Assembly (NCBI RefSeq): GCF_001559595.1
Contig: NZ_LNTY01000036.1
Location: 62,001-126,000, forward strand
Length of the DNA: 64,000 nucleotides
Direction of reading: 5' to 3'
Origin: Enterovibrio coralii
Lineage (GTDB): Bacteria > Pseudomonadota > Gammaproteobacteria > Enterobacterales > Vibrionaceae
Position numbers and translations under genes: made by a program. Under the pieces are notes generated by a model. It was not told the DNA's origin. It searched no databases and saw only the letters and a program-made list of their open reading frames with translations. How positions within the stretch are numbered: the stretch's first letter is position 1; each line of letters opens with the position of its first letter. Below, in pieces: positions 34,569-44,595 of this stretch.

Positions 34569-37125
34569 AAATCGTCCCAATCGTTATTTGGCTCAACCTT
34601 CTTTGGTGGCTCAGGATGACTGACCAGCCCTAAAGGCGATCTTGGCGTTACGTCTTTTGTTGAAAAGAAAGACAGCAGCGACAACATGTATTTTGATTGA
34701 GATGCCATGGTGGCACTCGCCGTGGCAGTTTGCTCAACCATGGTGGCGTTTTGCTGCGTCATCACATCCATCTGGTTTACGGCTTTGTTGACCTGTTGAA
34801 TGCCAAGTGCTTGTTCACTTGCGTTTTCAGAGAGGATGAAGATGATGTCATTCACATCGCTGACGGCCTTTTGAATGTCACCCAGTGTATCGCCAGAGCG
34901 GTTAATCAGCTCAGAGCCCATTTCCACTTTAGCGACACTATCTTCAATCAACACTTTGATTTCTTTTGCCGCCGTGGCACAGCGTTGTGCCAACGAGCGG
35001 ACTTCACCTGCAACCACTGCAAACCCGCGTCCTTGATCGCCGGCGCGTGCTGCCTCGACTGAGGCGTTCAGTGCGAGAAGGTTGGTCTGGAAGGCGAGCA
35101 CATCAATAACGCTGATGATTTCTGAAATCTTGCGGCTGGATTGGTTGATGTCTTCCATGGCTTTAACTGCAGAAGAGACGACTTTTCCGCCTTCTTTCGC
35201 TTTCTCATCCGCGCTCTGCGCCAGTTCACAGGCGCGGGTTGCAGAGTTTGAGCTGTCAGAGAGCGTTTTTGTCATCTGCTCCATGCTTGCCGCTGTCTCT
35301 TCCAAGCTTGAAGATTGTTCTTCGGTGCGCTTACTTAAATCTTGGTTTGCTGCGGCTATTTCTTCCGCACCTGTGGTCACACCGGAAGCCGACTGGCGCA
35401 TATCGACAACGACCTGATCGAGTTTTCTGATCGTATCATTGGCGTCTGATTGCAGTTTGGCGAATGTGCCTCGTACTCTCCCTCAATTTCGACATCGAGT
35501 TTGCCGTGAGAAAGTGCGTCGAATACGTTTACCGTTTCAGACAAAGCGTTATGCAGCACGTCCATCAACTCATTAAGACCATCAGCAACATAGAGGAAGA
35601 ATCCTTCTTTTTCCTCCGTGCGGATGCGAGACGTCAACTGACCACCTTTGGCCTGATCAATCATGGCTTTGATTTCGCGCTCAGAGACTTTCTGGTTGGT
35701 TTTGTCTTGCCACTCGACAACCGTACCTATGCGCTCTTTGGCCTCGTTTAATACAGGCACCACAGTGATGATGAAATTTAGATTGCCGAGTTCAAGTTCC
35801 TCGACGTGTGAATGGGTCATTTCATTGAGCGCAAGTTTCTGTAAGAAGGTAGATGTCTTGAACATAGTCAGGGATGAGCCGACTAATGCCTTTGCCTCAA
35901 AGTTCTCTATTTCATCAGCCAAGATTTGCGCACGACGTTTAAAGAGGTGAGATGCAGCATTGTTCACGTAAACAATGTTGTGGTCGTTATCCGCCATCAT
36001 GACGCTGGTTTTTACGTTGTCTAGCGCTTGCTTGATTTGGGTTAGACGAATGGCGAGTTCGCGCTCTTCTTCATACTTGGTTTTCAGATCGCCAAGAATC
36101 CAAACAGCGAACGACAGAGCAACAATGACGGCAATAGAGGACGTCAGCAATAGCCAATAAAACTGGTTGTACTGTCGTTCAATACGCTCTTCAATGATGG
36201 TTTTTACCCAAGGGAGAGATTCGGCAACCAATGCGCGTACTCTTGAAATGGCTTCGGTGCCATCATCCCAAATTTGGTCAGAAGACAATTCAGTTTGCCC
36301 GCTAGAAAGAAACGACAGCATTTCTCGGGAGAACAATTGAATAGAGCTTTGCGCCTCAGTGGCATAACTTCGAAGGGCTTGGTCCATGCGTTGGTCGGCG
36401 AGAAATACCTGTTTGAGTTGATACGATACTTCTGACATACCAATCCCAGCGGCCACTTTTGTCAGACTATTTAACTGCTTGTTAGAGACCTCTTCGCCAG
36501 ATTCTAATTTGGCTAAAATGCCAGAGCCTTTACCGCGAGTAATACCGATGAGCTCTTGTTGTTGTAGCGCGAAATTGGTTGATAAATTAATGAGGTAGGC
36601 ACTGGTGGCTTCAGAATCAAACGACAACCCCGACTTGTCTGAAAGGCTAGTTAAGAGTTGGCGCAGGTTCTGAATGGCGTCCGTGTAGCGTTGGAAGACT
36701 TCGTCTGGTGTGCCAACAAACTCTGTGCTTTTTAGGTTTTCCCATTGGACGCGAACAATGTTGACTTCATTGATGATGTCGACATTGCTTTTGATGTCGC
36801 TGGAGTTTGCGAGTGAAAACAGGGCGGATAGCTTTTCGTCAACGTTACGCTGCGCATTTCGAATGTCGGGAAGCACGCTTTCATCGCCATTGAGATAACG
36901 ATTGGTATTGCCGCGCACTTGTTGAATAGGGGTGATTAGCTCATAGACAGGCCAAATAAGCTGCAGGCCACTGAGCTCTCGCTCGTGTCCACGAATAGAT
37001 GAGATGTGCTGAAGTACCGCCGCAGCGATGAGGTACGAGATAGCGACCACAAGCAAAGAGACAACAATACCAATTTTGGCTTTCACACTAAGTTGGGTGA
37101 TGAAACGTTTACTGAAGTTAGCCAT
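34565..37125 (-). pseudogene. Methyl-accepting chemotaxis protein with PAS domain, one frameshift
   Basis: Restoring one base near 35470 gives a ~853-residue chemoreceptor: N-terminal transmembrane segment (~16-40), large periplasmic helical sensor domain (~45-320), second TM (~325-345), a PAS-like domain (~365-490), HAMP-like linker, and signalling domain with the conserved hairpin tip ([34 protein letters not shown]). The first frame ends [11 protein letters not shown]; restoring GAGGGCACATTC gives [20 protein letters not shown] joined to [10 protein letters not shown]. The C-terminus NDWDDF resembles the xWxxF pentapeptide that docks CheR/CheB. Ligand unknown. Confidence 0.87.
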
Positions 37126-37437
37126 AACATTCCCTAAATCTCACCGCAGCAAAAAACAAACTGCGAAACGACGTACTGATTGCTATTGATTTATCGAGAC
37201 AAGTGTCTACTTACTAATAAAAAATAGCACAGGGAATGTGAAGTTGATCGTGTCAGGTATTTATTAAGAACTGATGGCTCAACGTTGGGGTTGATGAGAG
37301 ACGTAAAACGGCGAAAAAAGGAAAAACAAACGCCCAAGCTAGGGCGTTATTTGATATGGATATTGTTGCTTGTAGATGCCAAATTAACGTTATTAATCAA
37401 CATCTCGCGCGTCTAACCTGCAGTAATCGTCGTTAGA
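37126..37437. other. Intergenic region with mgsA terminator
   Basis: 312 bp without a gene; it contains the terminator listed separately and the chemoreceptor promoter region. Nothing else recognised. Confidence 0.4.
37321..37348 (-). terminator. Terminator after methylglyoxal synthase
   Basis: On the minus strand AACGCCC - TAGCTT - GGGCGTT followed by TGTTTTTC. Confidence 0.75.
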
Positions 37438-37893
37438 TTAAATGCGCTCAGCCAGATATGCGTCGTAATCTGGCACTTCAATCTCAACTTCTTGCGACAT
37501 ATTTGGCGACGTTATGAGGTAGCCAGCAGATGCACGGTTAATGGCGACTGGGATGTTCCAAACTGCTGCGATACGAAGCAGGGCTTTTACATCTGGGTCA
37601 TGAGGTACTGCACTTAATGGATCCCAGAAGAAGATCAGAACATCAATTTTCTTCTCGCAGATCATTGCGCCGAGTTGTTGGTCGCCGCCCATTGGACCGC
37701 TCATCAAAGAGGTAATTGTCAGTCCGGTTTCTTTACTCAGTAGACTTCCCGTTGTGCCGGTAGCAAAAAGTGAATGTTGAGCCAGAGCTTCCTTGTTTTC
37801 TTTCACCCAACGAACGAGCTCAGACTTACAGTGGTCGTGAGCAACAAGGGCGATTTGTTTGCGTGAATCTACTTTTCGAGTGGTGGACTTCAT
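37438..37893 (-). CDS. mgsA: Methylglyoxal synthase
   Basis: A 151-residue enzyme that converts dihydroxyacetone phosphate to methylglyoxal and phosphate, the glycolytic bypass under phosphate limitation or sugar-phosphate stress. The catalytic and binding residues known from the E. coli enzyme are all present at matching positions: H19/D20, [11 protein letters not shown] with D71, H98 and D101 in [12 protein letters not shown]. Length equals E. coli MgsA (152). Single-gene unit with its own terminator. Confidence 0.95.
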   Translation of the reverse strand: MKSTTRKVDSRKQIALVAHDHCKSELVRWVKENKEALAQHSLFATGTTGSLLSKETGLTITSLMSGPMGGDQQLGAMICEKKIDVLIFFWDPLSAVPHDPDVKALLRIAAVWNIPVAINRASAGYLITSPNMSQEVEIEVPDYDAYLAERI

Positions 37894-38081
37894 TCTTAAC
37901 TTCTTTATTTATAGAGAAAACAGAAAGCACATTCTGAAGGAAGTGAGCGGCTATCTGCGACAACTTAGGACTAAATTCCCGACAGGGATCTGCTATTCAT
38001 ACCGTGACGCATATGCATCGATTGTGACATGTCTGTTTTCGTTAATCACCCATGGATAGCTGATACTCGTGACAGAAAGCA

Positions 38082-38656
38082 CTAATTATCCGAGTAAGCG
38101 AGGTATTTTTGTTCTTTATTGCCACTTTCAAGCCAATTGAGGATGAAGTGGGCGACGTACTCTGGTTGGTTCAGATCTAACACTTCTACATCACGTCGTT
38201 TGCCGCCAGACTCAAATGTCTCGTCGCACGCAATGGCGATGATGTTTTCATCCTCGATGTGCAGAAGGGATTTTCCATAGCTTGGACGGTGCACTTCAAT
38301 TTTTGTCAGCGTCGCGTCGCGGAATCCTTCAACAATCACGAGGTCGAGGCGTGAGTGGTCCAGTTGTGCCAAGCACTCTTTCAGTTCGGGCTCTCTTTCT
38401 TCGGCGTCGTGGTACTCAAAAAACAACATGTGGCGTTTGGCGGTTGCCAGCAAAAGTTGATCACTGCCCGCATAGCGGAGACGGTAGCTGTCCTTTTTCG
38501 GTGGATCTGGTTCTATGGTGTGATGCTATGTTTTAACACGCCAATACGAAGGCCTTGGTTCTTCAAATGCGGGATAACTTGTTCTAGTAGCGTGGTTTTC
38601 CCTGAGCCACTGAATCCGGCAAAGCCGATAACCGGAGTTAACTTGTTGGATTCCAT
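38082..38656 (-). pseudogene. mobB: MobB, molybdopterin-guanine dinucleotide cofactor GTPase, one frameshift
   Basis: With one base added near 38525, a ~191-residue MobB: Walker A GFAGFSGSGKTTL (11-23), then GVLKHSHHTIEPDPPKKDSYRLRYAGSDQ, where the HxHH and DSYRLR blocks are family hallmarks, then LVIVEGFR (Walker B-like). As given, the N-terminal frame ends LKHSITP and the rest begins only at 38453; the break is repaired by CATAGCCATCAC, a GGC on the other strand. MobB assists MobA in making Mo-bis-MGD cofactor. mobA is not in this window. Confidence 0.85.
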
Positions 38657-38931
38657 AATCTTCGTTGCCCTAAATGAAATGTGTCATTCTAAAAAGTGAT
38701 AAGGTCCAAAATAAATCAGTGCGCGTACAAGATTAAGACGTGCACGATGGCAAAGAGGCACTACAGTTAGTCTTAGTTAATCGTTGTTCTCTAAAATACA
38801 CACCAATACGGGCCTGGCTGGGCAAGTATTCCATGCACACAAAGTTCTTATGGATAAGCGATTGTGAGCATGAGTTGGCTAGAAGCAGACTCGATTAATG
38901 CAGATACACCTGATTATCACGGAGCGATAAT

Positions 38932-39431
38932 ATGTGGGTTACACTCGATTTTGAAGCTTCAGGCCTCACTGAAGCTTCATATCCGATTGAAGTTGGTTAC
39001 AGTCTTCCTGATGGGTCAAGCGTGAGCTTGCTAATCAACCCCGAATCTTCCTCTGAAAATTGGCAATACTGGGATGAATACGCCGAGAACGAAATTCACG
39101 GTTTGAGCGAGGTGAAATCATCTCAAACGGTATGTCAGTGTTTGATGTGTGTACGCATCTTAACAGCACCTTGTGTTTTTATGATGATGTTATTTGTGAC
39201 AGTCAGTGGGATTTGTTCTGGCTGGGACGTTTGTACAAAGCCGCACACATGAGACCAACCTTTACGTTGACAGAAGTAGGTCATTGGCTTCAACGCATCG
39301 AAGGTGTTCAAAAGTCAGACTTCATTTCAGCATTGGATGCACTTGGCCCTGCGCCTCACCGAGCAGAAGCCGACGCCAAGTATATTCGAGATGCACTGTC
39401 TAAGCTTTTGAATCGGCAAAGCTGTTCTTAA
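38932..39431 (+). pseudogene. DnaQ-like 3'-5' exonuclease, one frameshift
   Basis: With one base restored near 39108 (AGCCGAGG), a ~166-residue DEDDh exonuclease: motif I LDFEAS (Asp6, Glu8), central IHGLSRGEIISNGMSVFD, and motif III HRAEADAKYI. As given, the first frame goes astray after HGLS, while the second frame carries the C-terminal two thirds. Members trim RNA or DNA 3' ends; the role is not more specific than that. Placed between mobB (divergent) and the EEP-family gene. Confidence 0.8.
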
Positions 39432-39482
39432 TGTGAACGCGTGAGTTACCATGGGCGTTGGGTCTCTCACGCAGTTCTTATC

Positions 39483-40565
39483 ATGACAAAAAACACACCT
39501 ATTCACTTCGCAACCTTTAATGTCTCTTTGTCCGCTGATGTGCCGGGACAGATACGCAGTGAACTAGAAAGCAATAGTAAGAGAATTCAAAAACTCGCGG
39601 CCACCATCCAGTCGTGTCGTCCTGATGTTCTGCTGTTATGCGAGTTCGACCATCCTGGCAAAGGCGGGGATGATGGCTCGTTGGCACTGTTTTGCGAAAG
39701 ATATTTAGAAGTGGGGCAGTTTGGTCAGGACCCTGTGTATTATCCTCACCGCTATCTTCCGCCTACCAATACAGGTTTACCCGTTTTTTCCTCAGATGAT
39801 GCCTCTCAATCACCAGAAAAAGCGCAGGGGTTTGGAAGATGGCACGGACAATACGGTTTTGTTGTTTTGAGCCGATTTCCTCTGCTGGTGGATGAGGTCA
39901 AAACGTGGCAGCACTTTCTTTGGAAAGACTTACCAAACAATGCAATCCCCAAAGGCTATTACTCTGATGACGTTTTAGAACATCGGAGAGTGTCGTCTAA
40001 GAACCATATTGCACTTCCCATTGATATCCACGGACACGTTGTCACACTGGTCGCTTGCCACCCAACGCCACCTGTTTTTGATGGACCAGAGAAGCGCAAC
40101 TATCGACGTAACGCTGATGAATTGAAGTTGCTAGAGGCTATCATCAGCAACGAAGCTTACTTGGTTGACGATGAAGGAAAAGCTGGTGGTGTTACCGAGG
40201 ATATGCCGTTTGTCATAATGGGCGATCTTAATGCTGACAGCGTAAACGGTGATGGTGACAAAGAAGCCATAGCGTCTTTGCTCAATCATGAAAGAACAGA
40301 AAAATCGGTTCGACCTTGCAGCAACGGGGCAGTGGAGTACCTTTCGCATGGAGAAGGCGAAAATAAAGCCCTTGCCACACATAACCGAGGTTTACGACTC
40401 GATTATGTGTTGCCATCAACAGACTTTAACATACTGAATCAAGGTGTTTTCTGGCCAAGTCGCCAAGAGCCTTTGCACAGTTTGATCACGGACAGCCGAG
40501 GCCGATTGTCATTCGATGCGCCGTCAGATCATCGCCTAGTATGGCTAGATGTGACGTTGAACTAA
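39483..40565 (+). CDS. Endonuclease/exonuclease/phosphatase family protein
   Basis: A 360-residue EEP-fold metal-dependent phosphodiesterase. Conserved elements: FATFNVSL near the start, VLLLCEFDHPG (catalytic Glu), YGFVVLSRFPL, VVTLVACHPTPP (His), IMGDLNADS (DxN) and DHRLVWLDV (final catalytic His). The start at 39483 is preferred to an in-frame GTG at 39441; neither has a strong ribosome site. No signal peptide. Substrate may be DNA, phospholipid or other phosphodiester; not decidable. Confidence 0.82.
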   Translation: MTKNTPIHFATFNVSLSADVPGQIRSELESNSKRIQKLAATIQSCRPDVLLLCEFDHPGKGGDDGSLALFCERYLEVGQFGQDPVYYPHRYLPPTNTGLPVFSSDDASQSPEKAQGFGRWHGQYGFVVLSRFPLLVDEVKTWQHFLWKDLPNNAIPKGYYSDDVLEHRRVSSKNHIALPIDIHGHVVTLVACHPTPPVFDGPEKRNYRRNADELKLLEAIISNEAYLVDDEGKAGGVTEDMPFVIMGDLNADSVNGDGDKEAIASLLNHERTEKSVRPCSNGAVEYLSHGEGENKALATHNRGLRLDYVLPSTDFNILNQGVFWPSRQEPLHSLITDSRGRLSFDAPSDHRLVWLDVTLN

Positions 40566-40577
40566 GCGTGGTTTAGT

Positions 40578-40835
40578 TTAGCCATCAAGCTTTTTGGTGG
40601 CTGTTTTCCCGATGAAATACCCAGCAAAGAACACCGCAACGAAGATGAGAGTTGCTGCGCCATAAGCCGCTGCATCAGGCAGTCCCAATCCAAAGCCAAA
40701 TCCGAAACTCAGCCCCAGAAACGCTTCCTTTAGCCATTGCGATGCAGGCGCGTTTACGCTCATGCCAATGGCAGCAATGAAGGCTAGTAAGGCAAGAAGA
40801 CCAATCTTAAGACCAATAAGGGTTGAACGCTGCAT
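40578..40835 (-). CDS. Small membrane protein, unknown
   Basis: An 85-residue protein with two hydrophobic segments (LKIGLLALLAFIAAIGMSV and LIFVAVFFAGYFIG) around a Gly/Phe-rich stretch. The start at 40835 follows AGGAG; a longer in-frame start is unlikely. No family recognised. On the same strand just downstream of the DUF1704 gene. Confidence 0.65.
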   Translation of the reverse strand: MQRSTLIGLKIGLLALLAFIAAIGMSVNAPASQWLKEAFLGLSFGFGFGLGLPDAAAYGAATLIFVAVFFAGYFIGKTATKKLDG

Positions 40836-40905
40836 ATACGGCTCCTGAAAAATATCGGAGCCAGTATATGGGATAGGCGATGAAAAGTGATAGCGCGTTA
40901 GCGCC

Positions 40906-42063
40906 TCACTTGATGGCATGCGTGATAAATCGACGGATCTCGTCATTGTCTTGTGGTGCGTTGAAAGAAGGCGTGATTTTCTGCGGTGGAATGAAAATGC
41001 CTTTTTCTACCAATCGGTTGATTTGTGGCAAGTGCATCAGCGCGGTCTTTCCACACAGCAAATTCAAGAAACCTTCTTCTTGCTCGTAGGCATTTAGCAC
41101 TTCATGAAAGCCTTTGAGATAGAGGTAATCTTTGGTGAAACCGCCACCTCGGTAAACGCGTGCGGTAATGGTGAAAGCAAGGTTTCGCTCCACGCCGTAC
41201 TGTTCTTTTAGCATCATGAAGGTGGTGCGGAATGACTTGTCTTTAATCATCGACTCAACGGCTAATACCCTCAGTGCCAATATCTTGAGACGTTTAATCG
41301 TCAGATGACCCGCAAGGTATTCACTGAGGATTGCCATGCCTTCTTGGGTCATGGTGTTAACAGGACAACCCAGAGATAGGATTTTTAGTGGTTGAGCGCG
41401 AGCATTTAACGTGGTGACTAGGTGAACGCCAAGTTCGTGATGCGCGAGGGCGTTCGCTTCGACCAAGGGCACGATCGCGGATGAGTTGATTTTTACTGAC
41501 GTGCCGGATACCAGCGCATTGGCGATCATGTTGTCATCAATGATTAACTGGTAGTCATAGCCTTCTTTTTTGGCGAAGGCTTCCATCATCTGTTGGATGC
41601 CAGTCGCGTCGACAAAGGCACTGTCTTCATCATCTGTGTCTGGAAGGTGAAGAATAAACGTGGCGTTACGAATATCCTTCTCACTCGGCTCGCCAAAGTA
41701 GCGTAGTGAGTTATATAGAAACTCATTACTGCCAATGGTTTGAAGCTGATCGACCTTATCAGCGTAAGAAACGATGACATCCTCGTAGATGGTTTGAAGA
41801 TCGGGATCTTCCACTTTTTCTACAGGGAGGTTGAATAGTTGTCGTTTGAGTTGAAAGGCGTTGGCTACAGATTCTTTGTAGGTGAAAGTGGGCTCAAACG
41901 AATAGTGGCGGTCAAAAAAATTCGCCTTTTGTTCTTTGTAATTAAGAGGGCTAACCGCGGAGAGAATTTCAATGCCATTAACCAGTGAGAATAGCGCATC
42001 ATCCAATTTCGCTGCGTAGCGAAGATCTGTGCGTGGGGGAAAAGCCAAACATCCTGTACTCAA
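40906..42063 (-). CDS. DUF1704 family (QEGLA-motif) predicted metallopeptidase
   Basis: A ~385-residue protein of the DUF1704 / flavohemoglobin expression-modulating QEGLA family. It has the zinc-site HELGVH (HExxxH) followed by TTLNARAQPLKILSLGCP and QEGMAILSEY. The eukaryotic members MATCAP use this HExxxH fold as tubulin carboxypeptidases; the bacterial role is unknown. The TTG at 42063, after AGGGATG, gives a start like homologues (CLAFPPRTDLRYAAKLDD); an in-frame start exists at 42156, but its extra sequence looks non-coding. Start therefore moderately uncertain. Confidence 0.82.
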   Translation of the reverse strand: MSTGCLAFPPRTDLRYAAKLDDALFSLVNGIEILSAVSPLNYKEQKANFFDRHYSFEPTFTYKESVANAFQLKRQLFNLPVEKVEDPDLQTIYEDVIVSYADKVDQLQTIGSNEFLYNSLRYFGEPSEKDIRNATFILHLPDTDDEDSAFVDATGIQQMMEAFAKKEGYDYQLIIDDNMIANALVSGTSVKINSSAIVPLVEANALAHHELGVHLVTTLNARAQPLKILSLGCPVNTMTQEGMAILSEYLAGHLTIKRLKILALRVLAVESMIKDKSFRTTFMMLKEQYGVERNLAFTITARVYRGGGFTKDYLYLKGFHEVLNAYEQEEGFLNLLCGKTALMHLPQINRLVEKGIFIPPQKITPSFNAPQDNDEIRRFITHAIK

Positions 42064-42214
42064 AATCACATCCCTCAATCGCACCCCGACAAGCCATCTT
42101 GTCACATCCTTGGGTACAACAACGTTCTGAGTATGCTTTGGTTTTGTGATTCCCACAACAAAAATAAGTGCTTTGATTTGTCGGGGAATAATCGGAGACT
42201 TTGAGGAGAATATT

Positions 42215-42245
42215 AGCCAGCGACATCACTACGCTGGCTTTTTAC
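42215..42245 (+). terminator. Terminator-like hairpin facing right
   Basis: AGCCAGCG (42215-42222) and CGCTGGCT (42232-42239) followed by TTTTA on the plus strand. Flanking genes are both on the minus strand, so it either ends an unannotated rightward RNA or serves as a minus-strand hairpin. Confidence 0.45.
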
Positions 42246-42272
42246 TAGTAGGGCTGATTTAGGTGCTGTGGC

Positions 42273-42503
42273 TTAAAGGCACTGAGCTAATTGGCCTTTC
42301 TTTGTTGATGCAAGCACGCAACCACGCTCGCTGTCAGAAGCGGCTTTACATTGGCTCATCAACTCATTGGCAGCGGGTGCTAGCGCCCCAAGGACTTTTT
42401 GCGCATGGCTGACCACTTTGTTGCACTGGCTTACAGGGATGGGGTCGTAATCGGAGCAAGCTGAGAGCGTTAAAACGGTAACAGCGAGTAGGGTGAGTCG
42501 CAT
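42273..42503 (-). CDS. Small lipoprotein, unknown
   Basis: A 76-residue protein with a lipoprotein signal peptide ending LSAC (lipobox, Cys16) and five further Cys in the mature part, suggesting disulfides. Function unknown; single-gene unit. Confidence 0.72.
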   Translation of the reverse strand: MRLTLLAVTVLTLSACSDYDPIPVSQCNKVVSHAQKVLGALAPAANELMSQCKAASDSERGCVLASTKKGQLAQCL

Positions 42504-42567
42504 GGTGTCTTCCTCAATTTAACGATGGTCTTTCGCTAAGGGTAGGAGAGAATTCTCAACTCTGCGA

Positions 42568-42597
42568 CAAAACTAAGGGTGCGAAACGCACCCTTAA
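42568..42597 (-). terminator. Terminator after the ABC exporter
   Basis: AAGGGTGCG - AAA - CGCACCCTT with T-rich flank on the minus strand (TAGTTTTG). Confidence 0.7.
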
Positions 42598-42606
42598 ATA
42601 TCAGAT

Positions 42607-44433
42607 TCAATCTCCAATAAACCCGCCGGTTTGATGCTGCCAGAGCTGGGCGTAGATGCCTCCGCTAGCAATTAGCTCTTGGTGTGTGCCTTCTTCGGCT
42701 ATCTCACCTTTGTCCAAGACAATCAAACGGTCCATGGCTGCGATAGTGGACAGTCGGTGTGCAATGGCGATAACAGTTTTGCCTTCCATCAGTTGGTACA
42801 GGCTTTCCTGAATCGCAGCTTCGACTTCTGAATCGAGTGCCGATGTCGCTTCATCAAGGATCAAAATTGGCGCATCTTTTAGTAGCACACGCGTGATTGC
42901 CACACGCTGGCGTTGACCTCCTGACAGCTTCACACCACGTTCACCGACTTGAGAATCGTAACCATGATTCCCATGTGGGTCATTGAGCGTTTCGATAAAG
43001 TCGTGCGCTTGTGCTTTTTTACTCGCGTCCAGCATTTCCTCCTCTGTGGCATCTGGTCTGCCGTAGAGGATGTTCTCGCGAATCGAGCGGTGAAGGAGCG
43101 AGGTATCTTGCGTCACCATACCTATATTGGCACGGAGCGAGTCTTGAGTAACTTCGGAAATGTTTTGTCCGTCTATGCGAATTTCGCCACCTTCAACATC
43201 GTGAAAACGCATCAGCAAGTTCACCATGGTTGATTTGCCCGCACCAGAGCGTCCGACCAAACCCACTTTTTCGCCGGGCTTGATGCGAAGGTTGAGCTTC
43301 TCGATGACGCCTTTGCTTTCACCGTAATGGAAGGTGACGTCGTTAAAGGCAATTTCACCTTTTGGTACATCAAGCATTGGTGCGTTTGTTTTGTCTGTCA
43401 CCTCGACGGGTTTAGACAGCGTCCCCATACCGTCAACGACGGTACCGATGTTCTCAAACAGTGAGCCTATCTCCCACATGATCCATTTGGACATGCCATT
43501 AATCCGCAGAGCAAGACTGACAGCTATTGCAATTGCACCTATGGTGATTTTGGCGTCCAGCCACAACCAAATTGAGATCGCACTGATGGCAAATACAAGG
43601 GCGTAGTTGATGATCTCAACGGCGATGTTGAAACCTGTCGCCAAACGCATTTGTCGGTACACAGTATCCATGAAGCTTTCCATGCCTTCTTCTGCATAGG
43701 CAGTTTCACGCTCTGTGTGTGAGAACAGTTTTACTGTCGCGATGTTGGTGTAACTGTCGACGATACGCCCAGTCATCAGTGAACGCGCATCGGCTTGCTC
43801 CGTAGAAACCGCTTTTAGTTTTGGCACGAAGTAAATCTGAATACCTATGTACGCAAGCAACCAAACCAGCAGCGGAAGCATCAAGCGGATGTCGGCTTGA
43901 CCGACCACAAACAGCATGCTGAAGAAGTACACCGAGATATAAACGGCCACATCCAACAGTTTCATCACTGTTTCCCGCACTGAGAGTGCAGTTTGCATGA
44001 CTTTTGTTGCTATGCGTCCAGCAAAATCATTCTGATAGAAGCCAATGCTTTGCTTGAGTAGGTAACGGTGTGCCAACCAGCGGATCGACATCGGGTAGTT
44101 ACCCAGAAGTGACTGGTGAAGCACAAGCGAGTGCAGCGAAACAAGCAAAGGCATACCGAGTATCAGCGCACCCATCCAGAAAAGGGTGTGGCCTTCATTT
44201 GCTAGAAAGGTGCTTTTCTCTTGGCTGGAAAGCCAATCAACGAGCTGACCTAAAAAGCCAAACAGCGTGACTTCTGCAACGGCGATCATGGCCGTTAACA
44301 ACGACATAAGAATCAGCGGTTTTTCGAAGCCTTTAGTGTAATGGCGACAAAAAGCCAGCAGTGAATTTGGCGGCTGAGCAGGGTCTGCTTGCGGGAATGC
44401 CAATGTGATCCGCTCGAAGAGTCTGTAAATCAT
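42607..44433 (-). CDS. ABC exporter, fused permease-ATPase (MsbA/MDR-like)
   Basis: A 608-residue half-transporter: a six-helix membrane domain (~35-340) followed by an ATPase with Walker A GRSGAGKST, signature LSGGQRQR and Walker B ILILDEATSALD, then H-loop in AIAHRLST. It works as a homodimer or heterodimer to export lipids, drugs or peptides. Lone gene; substrate unknown. Confidence 0.88.
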   Translation of the reverse strand: MIYRLFERITLAFPQADPAQPPNSLLAFCRHYTKGFEKPLILMSLLTAMIAVAEVTLFGFLGQLVDWLSSQEKSTFLANEGHTLFWMGALILGMPLLVSLHSLVLHQSLLGNYPMSIRWLAHRYLLKQSIGFYQNDFAGRIATKVMQTALSVRETVMKLLDVAVYISVYFFSMLFVVGQADIRLMLPLLVWLLAYIGIQIYFVPKLKAVSTEQADARSLMTGRIVDSYTNIATVKLFSHTERETAYAEEGMESFMDTVYRQMRLATGFNIAVEIINYALVFAISAISIWLWLDAKITIGAIAIAVSLALRINGMSKWIMWEIGSLFENIGTVVDGMGTLSKPVEVTDKTNAPMLDVPKGEIAFNDVTFHYGESKGVIEKLNLRIKPGEKVGLVGRSGAGKSTMVNLLMRFHDVEGGEIRIDGQNISEVTQDSLRANIGMVTQDTSLLHRSIRENILYGRPDATEEEMLDASKKAQAHDFIETLNDPHGNHGYDSQVGERGVKLSGGQRQRVAITRVLLKDAPILILDEATSALDSEVEAAIQESLYQLMEGKTVIAIAHRLSTIAAMDRLIVLDKGEIAEEGTHQELIASGGIYAQLWQHQTGGFIGD

Positions 44434-44537
44434 GCAGAGTCGGTCTCGAAAGTGTGTAGGGAAAAGTGGTCATTAAGAGGTCATATCATACGCCCTCAAG
44501 CACAAAATAACAGGGCGTTTATGAAGCAATTAGAAAA

Positions 44538-44563
44538 GAAAAACCGGCCCAAAAGGCCGGTTT
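44538..44563 (-). terminator. Terminator after chitinase
   Basis: AAACCGGCC - TTTTG - GGCCGGTTTTTC on the minus strand. Confidence 0.85.
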
Positions 44564-44595
44564 GATGATAATTTAACGCATTGATTTAGCGGTTG

